Shown here: positions 38,101 to 50,100 of the stretch, in pieces | Position numbering within the stretch: the first letter of the stretch is position 1 | How the letters are laid out: each line of letters opens with the position of its first letter | Assembly (NCBI GenBank): GCA_033032175.1 | Contig: CM065309.1 | Coordinates: forward strand, 11,532,001-11,596,000 | Length of the DNA stretch: 64,000 nucleotides | DNA from: Saturnia japonica | Lineage: Eukaryota > Arthropoda > Insecta > Lepidoptera > Saturniidae | Reading direction: 5' to 3' | Notes under the pieces: model-generated | Databases searched by the model: none | What the model was told of the DNA's origin: nothing | Seen by the model: the letters and a program-made list of their open reading frames with translations, nothing else | Program-made: the position numbers and the translations under genes

Positions 38101-41100
38101 GAAAACTTATCAGCAAAAAACAAATTTCAGTAGCTGCACTTGAGGCTTTGGGACTTGGTTAGATTTTTATGAAACACTAAAATGCTCGATAAGTAGATAG
38201 CAGTTATAAGCAATTAGCTCTCCTCTAAAAACAAAAAATTCAAGCAAAAAATTATGATAACACAATTTTAATGCTATAAGTTCGTTTCTTATATTACTCG
38301 CTATATTATGTACTACGAATTTTGTTTGAAAAAGTTTTTCTAGTACATTATGTATTTATTATACTTCAATGCTTAAATTATTATAGGTACCATTGCGTTT
38401 CAAATGATAAGATAATCGCAATCACACCTACTTCATTCTTGACACACACACACTACTTGCCAAAGTTGTACAGACAGCAAGATATATATATATATATATA
38501 CATAATTAATCATTTTTACTTTGTTATTTTTACACCTTATTTAGTTGGTACTTACCTATATTGGATAAAAATTGAAATGCAATACAAATGTAAGTACATA
38601 CAAAAAAGCAAAATGCAAAGCAAGATGGCGGCTTAACATTTATCTTCATATTTGAAACGCATAGTACGTTATTATACTTGCCTTAAAAATATTCAATGAT
38701 AACAACAATAAACTACCTTTCTCTAGTGCGACGACGAGAACGTGATCGGGAGCGCCTACGACGTTCAAGTGAGCGACGTCGTTCCCGCGACCTGTTAATT
38801 ATAAAATAATATTATACATAAAACTATATTCATAAACTTATTTAATTTTTTAGAAATGAAACTTATTTAGTTTATCTATTACATTTTAAAATTTAAGATA
38901 TAAAGGCTTTCTTATGACATGAGGATAAGTTGGCAACAGGGGATAGACCAACTAATGTCAGGCACTTAAAAAAAAAACATCGTTATATTCGCTATGGTTC
39001 CTAAGTACCTGCCATTTTAATAAAAATCATAATTTTTTTTTTTTAATAACATACATTAAAATGAGTTAACCTACCGGAATAATAGCATATAGTTTTTTTA
39101 TTTAATACAACTTGTTTCTTTAATAAGAGTTGTTTTTTTTTCAGTATGAGCAGTCAAAGTTGAAAGATAGTAAATTAAAAATACTTTTGCTGATGATATT
39201 TGGTCATTTTTCTCAGATAATTATTATTGTCAGATCTGTTTTTATTTCAAAATAATTAGCATAGCTACTTGAGATTCCCGACTGTAGAAAAAAGTACAAA
39301 TAGAAAACTAATCATATTGGACGTGGAAGTTTCACACAGGGTAGTAGTATTCTTATGATTTTTATTAAAATGGATGGTAATTAGGAACCATAGCGAATAT
39401 TAAGATGATTTTTTTTTTACCGTGCCCGACATTAGTTGACCTATCCCTCATTGCCAGCTTATCCTTATGTCCTGGAACATCCTGTATGTATAGATACCTT
39501 TCCCGTCTCTCTCTTTCTCGGCGACGGCGTTCTCTTTCACGCTCCCTCTCTCTTTCCCTTTCTCGTTCTCTTTCTCTTTCACGGCGATCCAACGATCTGC
39601 GGCGGCTACTACGCCTTCTTGATTTACTCCTGCATAATGATAACAAATGTAAATAATTTTTTTAAGAATTAATATATGTTTCAGTTATATGTTATCAAAG
39701 AAATCTAAAAACACTAGACTGATTACATAGACAAATAGCGAAACCGCTGAAGTATATTAGTTTCATATAAAAACATTTATTATACATTAATTCATTAAAC
39801 AAATACTTAACTAGTCCTTTACCAAATTAAACTAAGGCCCTGTCCAGAAGAACGCGGTCTAGCGCGCGTTAACGCTGGTCCGCATGCATCAACGCTGCGC
39901 TTAGAATAAATATATGTAGTCACCAGTAAAAGAATGGGCTTGCACGCGTAAGCAAGCGCTTGTCATCTGAACACTTTGAAAATTCTATCGCGCTTTAATT
40001 CGCGTAACATCTGAATAGGGGCTTATACAGACTGACTGGTTGTTAGAGGGTACTCAGTACTCGATTCTCGTTCTAAATTAATTTATAAAATAGGTGCTTA
40101 ATATTTGACCTAATTATCTACAGAAATACAAAAATCATATTTAACCCCACACGCCTGTTTACATACGGGCGGGCGATCACGCGGCAGGGCAGTCAGTGCA
40201 TGCTCCCGCGCCCCGCTCCCACCCTCAGCCCCGCACTCGCACCCGATCCGGACCTCCGCCGGCACAGTTAAGAGCGTGCGTCAACAGATTTCGTTTGTTA
40301 ATATTTTTATTCGCGTGTTGCGCTCAACTATGATAAATAATTAATCAGTGAAAGTAATAATATTCTTTTACGAATGAAGAATATTGGGAGATGGTTCGAG
40401 CATACGCTCGTGGAAATAACTGTGTGGTTGATGCAATAAAATCGCATTGTGAAGCATTTTCCACATCACCGGGCTCCACGCGTTACGTAATGTTAAAGAT
40501 GCTTAAAGGAATTTGGTCAATTTACTGTGCCGGTGCATGCGCAAGGCCGAGGGGCTAACCCCTATCCCGTTGGCCTGCACGAAGAAATCCTGGAGTATTT
40601 CGTAAACGGCCCACAAGCGAGTATTCGAAACGCTGCGAGACGTTTTGGTATATCACAGTGGACTATGTGGAATATTCCCCATGAAGATGGTCTACATCCA
40701 TTCCATTTTCGCCCCGTGAATATTGCCAGTGCTCAACCAGTCACTCTGTATAATAGGTCCTTACATATGAAATTGGAGTTTTGTTGAACTGGCCACTTTG
40801 ATCGCAAATATCTGGCGTTTGGTTTGGAATTCCAAATTCAAATTTAGTATGTGTTAGTGTTTCGAACTGAGTGATTCATTTGTTTTTACTTTGAAATTGT
40901 TCTTTTCACAAAATGGAAAACTTAAAATATCACGTTATTTACGAATATGAGTTCTACCGTCGCATCATCAGCGCTGCAGAAACAGCTCAAAGGATTAATG
41001 TGTATGGGGAAGCTACTGTAAAAGAAAGCATGGTACGTTTTTGGTACCAACATGTTCGTTTTGAAATTTTTGACCTACGAAACAAACCCCGTGGACGCCC

Positions 41101-44100
41101 GGAGACCGTGGTTGATAATGAGGAATTAAAGGTGATTGTGGAAGAGGATTCATCGCAAGCCACGTCAGAGTTAGCGGCAGGCTTCGGAGTGAATGATATC
41201 ACAATTTTAATTCCCTTCAAACAAATTGAAAAAGCTCGAGAATACCGCATGAATTGACTGAACCAACAAACACGCATTGAGTGCTGCATTATATTCTCAA
41301 GTGTCACAATAACGAGGGAATTTTGAATAGTATTGCGTTATTTGTGACGAAAAATGGATCCTGTACGACAATCGGAAACGCTCATCACAGTGGTTGAACC
41401 CAGGAGACCCCGTCAAATCCTGCCCAAGCGAAATTTTACTCAGAAAAAGGTACTGGTGAATGTTTGGTGGACCAGTACTGGTGTCATATACTACAGCTTC
41501 CTAAGATCTGGACAGACGATATCGACAGATCTGTATTGTCAACAATTGCAAACCATGATGAAAAAGCTAGCCGTTAAACAACCGAGACTGGTTATTCTCT
41601 CTAGCCCACTGCTGCTTCAGGACAACGCTAGACCCTATACTTCACAACAAAAAGTAGCTAAATTAGAGGAACTGCAGTTGGAATGTCTTCGACACCCACC
41701 ATACTCCCTGGACCTTGCTCCAACAGATTACCACTTTTTTCGGAATTTGGACAATTTCTTACTAGGAAAAAACTTCAAATCTGATGAGGTTGTCCAAACC
41801 GCCTTCAAATATTTTATTGATTTTCGCTGCCACAAATTTTTCAGCAATGGAATCAATGACCTACCTTTGAAATGGCAAAGTGCATAGATGATAATACATA
41901 CTTCGAATGATTAAATGTATAATTTCATAATAATCTTTTCGTTTTACTTTTTCCTTATAAAACGATAATTTCATATGTAAGGACCTATTATTATTTTTAT
42001 AAATAAATGTCATCATTATTTAATATGCATACCTTTCCCTACGTGAACTACGTCTTGGGCTAACACTATTGGACGAATCTCGGTTGGAACGATATTGACG
42101 CTTTTTATGAGAAGACCGTTTCTTGACACTCCCACCTGTAAAAATATATATTATAGATTACTCCAATTTCCAACGGGTCTTACACTGGCAGATAGCTAAT
42201 TAATGATATAAGAAGTAACTTAGGTTACTTTAATTTTAGAAAAAGATATAAGAGTTCCGCGCAAATAAAAATCAATTCGGAATAATGACGATTATGGGGC
42301 GCTTAAATGGCTTACTCTGAGTAAATCAAGAGAGATATATCAAATTAATGTAGCACATAATTGTAGATCTTAAAAAGACCTACAAAAAAATCAGCGAGAG
42401 AATAATATTATGTCTATCTTTTAAGGATTACCTACAAAAAGCATTTTTGTCTTTAATATACCTTGTCGACGGCATTCTGTGATTCACGCGAGCGCAACCG
42501 CGGGCACAGCTAGTTAACAATAAAGGTAAGACCGTGCAGCTAGTGTGATATGTCACATACAGTTTTATATAAAGAATATTCGGCAGCAATGCGGCGACGC
42601 GACGTACCGTACCGCTCCACTGCAGTTCAGTTCCGCTCAGTGCGGTCTTCTTACCTTAAACTATCACATACCAAGACACTCAAAAATTTTGTTCAAAATA
42701 AATTATACACTAGAACTTACGTGACGAAGCCGAAGAAGAACGTCTTTCACTCGAGGACTTGCGAGTTTTTTCTGCTGGTTTGTCATCACCTTTTTCACCC
42801 ATTGATCTTATAAACAAATAGCACAGGTGTTGAAATAGAACACTACATTCTTAGGTAAATGGTTTAATATACTATTAGTTAACAAAAAAAGGCACTATTG
42901 ACTTGACATAATAAAATGGTTGTTAATCACTTAGGTTTTTTAAGAAACTGAATTTCCCATTAGAGCATTTCATTAAATATTTGACTTACTTAACAGGAGA
43001 CGCAGATCTGGACTTCTGATCTTCGCCATCAGCTTTTTCCGCTTTCACCTCACTGTCCTTCTTTCCATCTTCTTTAACAGTGTCAGTGGAAATGTTCTGA
43101 ACCACATCATCTTTAATCTCTGAACCTTCTTTCTTATCTGGTGATTTGTTTCCATTCTCTACATTAAATATTTATTTGTATTAGGTTTTAAGTCTGATTA
43201 AACTAAGATGAAATGAAGTTTTATTGAAAATAATCAAACAGTCATTTATGACCGACATGGGATATTTTTCAATTTTTATATCATTCATTAATTCAGGCCG
43301 TTATCAAAGTCACGAGGATTTCCTATGAAATGTATGGGAATAGTTCATTGCAATTTGTCATTTTAATACTCTAACCTCAGTTGGTCCCATAGTTTATTGA
43401 TCCTTATAAGTCACAGGATTGATTGTCATGAAAAAAGCTTTTTATGTATATTTCCCATTTTGTTGCTAACTGTAAAACTTATATGCAGATCTAAATGTTA
43501 CAAAAAGTGAAGGACTGTCTTCTCAGAAAGTTTTTGTGTAGCTACAATGGTTAAGGTAACCTACCTACCCTTAGCGACCCATCTCAAAAATCCACCCCAT
43601 ATTATAGGTAGTTTTCAGCCAGATATAGAACTTGTGGGTGATATGATCGTAGAAGTATTTATCTTACTGTTAAAAACTTTTGTATATTCGCTAATACTTT
43701 AGAGTACTCTCTTTTCTCAAACCCCCGCTAAATAGTGATTTTACCCCCGCCGGGGTAATCATCTCGAGGTTCTACACAAATAGAACTGCACTGATTTACG
43801 TATAATTCATTGAAAAATCTGATACAATACAAATGTACAAAATCTATATACCTTGCGGTTCAGGTAATTTGTTATCCTCAATTACAGAAGATTTTGAGGG
43901 GCTGCTCCTGTCTCTGCTGTGTCGCCTCGAACGCCGAGGACTGCCTCCATTGCGATGTCTGATTTATAAACAAGATTATTACATTAATAGAACGCTGTCA
44001 CAGATTTTCACAACTTATAGTATTAATTTCCCTATTTTGATGTTGCTATGTTGATTGTATGGCGAGCGATATTTTATCTTAACATAAAAATATATTATAG

Positions 44101-47100
44101 TATCTTCACAGTCAGTGACAACTGACGTGCTACATAAATACTTACTAAAAATATATATAGATATATCGATTATTAATTAATTATTTATGTTTTACATACT
44201 TCCTGTCGTTGGAGCGATCTCGAGATCGTGATCGCGAGCGGGAGCGACGACGGTCTCGTGAGCGACGTCGTGACCTTGACCTCGACCGCGATCTGCGCCG
44301 ATCCTTCTCTTTGTCTTTGTCCTTCTGCTGTTCCTCCTGTACAATAGTACTTACTCAATTATCTCATAAAAAAGTTGTAATACAAGATATAAAAAAAGGT
44401 CGGAATATACCATTCTTTTCTTTATTTCTTCCTTTTTCTGCTGAGTAAATGACTCCGGTATCCCATTCTCGCTAGCCTGCGCGCTCAGAAGCAACTCCCA
44501 CAGCTCACCCATGAAAAGACGCGCATTCTTCCCGTTCAAGAATCCAGTGAGATTAATCTGCATTTTCTTTGGACAAGGGAACTAGGAGCCGCAGATATAG
44601 GATAGGAAGAGAAAAAAGTTCACATTATTGATCATCATCATCTTTCAAGCTATGTATTTTTATAAATTTCCAGACTTGGATACTATGTTTTTAGGTATAC
44701 AAGTTGAATATTTACGATTTTTTGTTCTTCCAATTGTTTCTATCTAACATATTCAATGTGTAGAAAAAAAAATTAAGTGAAAAGTTGTTAAGGGCGCCCT
44801 TGTAAGTACATCAAAACATTTATATAGCAAAGAAGTGACTCAGGTAGGGAAGTGACATCAATGTACATAAGTCAGCAGAATATGTGTGAGTATGGAGAAC
44901 ATCACAGCGTGTTGTGAAGTCATGCCGGGACGACGACGTTGATGACGACGCAGCGTCGCACGGAGACTGCAATGAAGCTCTGCTTTAACTGCTACTGCAG
45001 ATGAAGACGCAGCATAGTCTTCACTCTTCTTTTTTCAATAACGTGCACCTGCAAGGGTTTTGCGAACACAACCACATTATGCTGAACGCAAGGCCTAGCT
45101 AAGGGAACTTCCTTACCTTGAGTCACATTCACTCCCTTAACAACTTTAACAAATAGTTACAGTACATCAATCGAGTTCTTTCCATTTATTGCATAATTGA
45201 GGGAGAGCACCTCGCTATTTATTTATTAGCATGGTTAAGTATTTAATTTCCCTGTAAATACCGATTGAAACTAAGTGCCTCCATAAGAGCGTAGCCAGCG
45301 GGCAGCGGCAGGGAGCAGGCAGCAGCGGGCAGAGACGGCTTCGACGGCGCACTACCCGGTGGGGACCATAAAAATATCCATACGCAATCAATTACATATG
45401 ACATCATACTTCAATTGCAGTTTCTTATATACCTTCATACTAGACTTCATACTTAAAGATTTTAGAACACTTAAAAAAATCTAGTACCTATTTAAACTGT
45501 TATGGTATGGTAAAGAAACTGCATTGATTACATTCTGGTATTAAATGTATAAAAAGAATGTAAAAGAAATATTTTAGGCACCTTTTCTTCCAGTTGATTG
45601 GTGACATACTCTATCACAACGTCATCTTCCATCTTGAGGATTTCGGTGATCTTCTGGGTGATCCATGGCTTCAGCACGTCAAGCTTCACTTTTGACATGT
45701 CCACCTAAATTGTACATAATTTATTGAAACAAAATTTTTGTCACACGAATAAACTTAATTAATGTCATTAATGAATTTGACTAAAATTAATAATAATTTT
45801 GGCTCGACTTTAGATTACATACCGTCGAGTTGAAAGTTCAAAATTTTTTACACGTAGATAGATCACTTTATAATTAGGCTAAATATATAAAAGTGTACAC
45901 TGGAAACAATTAGTTTTTGAGATTTTTTTACCTTACTTTTTGTAAATTCCACAATACAAATGTCAGTCCTAAGCAGTTGTTATATAGTTCGATCGGACCG
46001 TTTGTTTAGAATTTTTACGTAATTTTCGCACATTATTTGAAAGGTAAAAAATATTGTTTATTTATCCATAATTTTTTTGTTACTTTTTGAACTATAATTG
46101 TTTGGTTTACAAGTTCATGACAAACACGACTAACATCAAATATTTTGTGCCATTTTAGTTTCACGAATCATTTTTCCAATGTAACAATAAAATTGGTAAA
46201 GTTTGGTTTGAACTATGATCACAATTCCAACAGCAAACCAGTTGTATTATCCATAGAAAATTCATATACAAGTCCTAGACAAACATTACTTGCCTCAAAA
46301 TTGAAATATAATAATTTATCAAAAACTATTTATTTCCGCATTTTTTCCTTCACAGAGGATCTCCTCTCCCCTCCCACACCTCGCCCACTCCTTCACATCA
46401 TCAAATTCAGCGGTATGTATTACTTGTACATCAGTACTCTCGCCAATCTTTTTGACTGCTCTAATTAAAGCCGCACTACACATTTAGCTATCAACGGAAC
46501 GTATAGAAGGGCGTAGGGAAGGCACGCCCGCCCCCGCACGCTTCACTCCACCCGCTTTGGCAAGCGTTGCACTGTGTATTAGTTTGCGTGCTACAACCAT
46601 ACCCGAACTACGTACACTGATCTCTTGCAGTACAGTCGCGTTCTGAGTTTTTCATTGTTGTTAGTTTCTTGTTATTTCTTCTCGTTGTTGTTCCTTGTTA
46701 TTGTTACTTTTTTGTTATTATTATGCCTCGCGGACGTTATAATATTTTACGTCGCCAAACGCAAAAATGGTTTATGAAGTTTTAAATTTTATGAAAAAGG
46801 AATCTGAGATATGATTTGAAGTGTGTGCAAAAGCGTCCTGCCGCAGCAACTGGAGTATCCAAAAGGACGGTGAGATGAATTACTGTCTTTGCAAATGACT
46901 CGAACTTTAATATTTCTTACCAGTTTCTCGAATACCTGGAAAGAAAAGGATAACCGGGTTCGACAGTTTTAATAGAGGTGTTAATAAGAAATGTATTCAT
47001 AACTACCATTTAACGGAAAAGGAATTGCCAACTATTGGTCTACCTATTAAAAAAATTCAAAAGGGGCATAAATTTTGAAGTCTGCGACAAGTTTGAGGCG

Positions 47101-50100
47101 AATTATAAAAGAATTGGGATTCAAATAGAAGACGACTGAAAACAATAGAAATGTTTTACACATATTCGCCTAAAGCGTATTGAATTTTTAAAGATATCAA
47201 AATATCGTGCGGAGTGAAGACCCATAATTTATACAGACGTATGTCAATTCGTCGCATACCACCTCAAGGTCTTGGAAAGATGGTAACACAAATGGTGTGA
47301 AAAAGAATATTTGAAAAGGTCAACCAACGCCTTATAATAGTGCACGCCGAATATAATGTCCGTTTTATACCTAACGGCATCAAAATCACAAAATCAGGTG
47401 ACGATCACAGCGCAATATGAATTACACAAATTATGAAAAGTGGATCCGTTCGTAATTAATGCCAAATCTCCCACCTAATTCAGTTGTAAATAGACAACGG
47501 CCCATACCATAATAAAATAGAGTATGCCACGCCCACATCAAATACCAAAAAAATCAGATATGATATCGTGGCTCACTGAAAAGGGTACACAATGTCATTC
47601 AAAAATAATTATATAAATTCATTTGTTCACATAAAGAAAATTAGAAAAAGTATACCATTGACAAAATTATGCAAGAAAATGATCATAAAGTTTTACGACT
47701 TTCCCCTTACCATCCCGACCTTAACCCCATAGAAATAGCTTGGGCAACAACAAGGCTTTTGAACAAAAAAAATTTAACAGGAAACCCTAATGATGTTATG
47801 CAACTAGTAGAAGAAAAAGTTAATATGATGGGTAAAATGAATGGAGTGCATTATGTGATAAGGTGATGCGCATTGAGGAGGAGTACACAAAAAGAGTGAT
47901 GCGAGTAATAAACGATTTAACTGACGAATTTATAATTCATGTAAGTGAAAATGAGTCCCGAGACAGAAAAAGAAGAGAATTCAGGTTTAAGTTAAAGTGA
48001 AGAAGATGCTAGTACGACAGATAAAGAACCGTCCACTTCTAAAAATGATACACGCATGGAAGGTGTCGTCCCATTGTAAATAAAAATTTAATTTTACTAA
48101 GAATGTATTTTATTAACAATTATTTAGCCATTATCTATTAAGTACCTACTTGATTAAATAAGTAGAGACAACTATAAGACAATTTAATGAAAATAACTGT
48201 TAATTTCAACTTCTTATAATCATAATATTTTAACTTTGTTACATATTAGTTACTAGCTGGTACCCGCGACTTCATCATCGTATTATTGGATATCACTATC
48301 TGTGTACCAAATTTCATGTAAATCCGTTTAGCTGTTTTTGGGTAATTGAGTAACAAACATAGAAACTATCCATTTATTATACTTGTAGTATAATATAACA
48401 CTGGTTAAGCTATGACTTCTGGGATCAAAAGTATCCTATCTGTTATTCCAGGTCATAAACTATCTGTGTGCCAAATTTGATCTAAATTCGTTCAGCTGTT
48501 TTTGCGAGATTGAGTAACAAAGCTTCAAACTTTCCATTTATTATATTTGAAGAATAACACTGGTTAAGCTATGACTTTTACCGGGATAAAAAGTACCCTG
48601 TCTGTTATTCTAGGTCATAGACTATCTGTGTGCCAAATTTCATCTAAATCCGACCATCCGTTTTTGCATGATAGAGTAACAAAGCTACAAACTTTCCATT
48701 TATTATATTTGTAAGATAACAGACTTTTACCGGGATAAAAAGTACCCTATATGTTATTCCAGGTCTTAGACAGACTATCTATGTACCAAACTTCATTGAG
48801 ATCTGTCATTCATTGAGAAGGGCTAACCGTTTTTGTGTGATTTAGTAACAAACATACACACTTTCACATTTATTATATTAGTAAGATTACCTCTCGACTG
48901 TAACCATGCGCAAGACCGAACTTGCGGCTATATTCGGAGCGGCCAAAAAGATTGACGAGAGCTGTAATCTAAAGTCCAACCACAATTTTATCTCGCTTTG
49001 AAACAGATTTGATACCCAATCTATCTATATAAATAAAATGACTGAGGTTTGCCGTTGTGCAGGCATCAGGCAAAAACATTGCATAGATTACATTCATAAC
49101 TTTATCAAAAAAATTAAATTATGAACAAAAATTATCACTATATTTTTTAATCAATAAAATGGTAAAGTATAGTTGAAATATCCTCTTGTGTGAATGTAGG
49201 TGACATTTGCAATCCATTTATATGATGGTACTAGCTGTGCCCCAGTTTCACCCATGTTAATTTTATACGACAAACATCGCCAATGCACCCCTTTAGGCAA
49301 TTTTTTATACTTTGTGTAAAACTATCGACATTTTTGAGTAATATTTTTTTTTTTCAAACTATAATAATGCCTATGTTACTCGCCGATACTGTATTATAAG
49401 CTTTATATAGGTAAAAAAAATTATTAAAATAGGTCCAATGGTTTTTGAGTTTATCCATTGCAAACAAAAAATCAAATCTTCCCTCTTTATAAAATTAGTA
49501 TAGATATATTATTAATACATTTTTATATTACTTCCATTAAGGTATTATTAGATCCTTACTTATGAAATTAGCGTTTTATATGGAAAAAGTAAACCGAAAA
49601 AATATTAAATTATATATTAAATCAATCGGAGTATGTTAGTTACCATTATTATCAATGGACTTTCCCCATTTTATAGGTAGTTCATTGATTCCATTACTGA
49701 AAAAATTGTGGAAGTGAGAATCAATAAATTATTTGAATGTGGTTTGGACAGCCTCATAAGAATTGAATTTTTATCCTTGCAAGAAATTGTCCAAATTCCG
49801 AAAAAAGTGGTAATCTGTTGGAACAAGAGCCAGGAAGCATGTTGGAGACATTCCAGCCACAGTTCCTCTAATTTAGTGACCGCCTGTCATTAAGTATAGG
49901 GCCCAGCATTGTCCTGAAGCAGCAGTGGGCTGGAGAGATTTGACCTGTCTCAGTTTAATGGCCAGTTTTCCATCATGGTTTGCAATTTTTGACAATACAG
50001 ATCTACCATTATTGTCTGGCCAGATCTTAGGAAGCTGTAATGTATGACACTAGCACTTGTCCACCAAACCCTCACCAGTACCTTTCCGAGTCAACTTTAA

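Noticed and set aside
39405..39672. Plus-strand Arg/Ser/Leu-rich readings near 39.5 kb
   Set aside because: Antisense of the SRRM1 RE-repeat exon.
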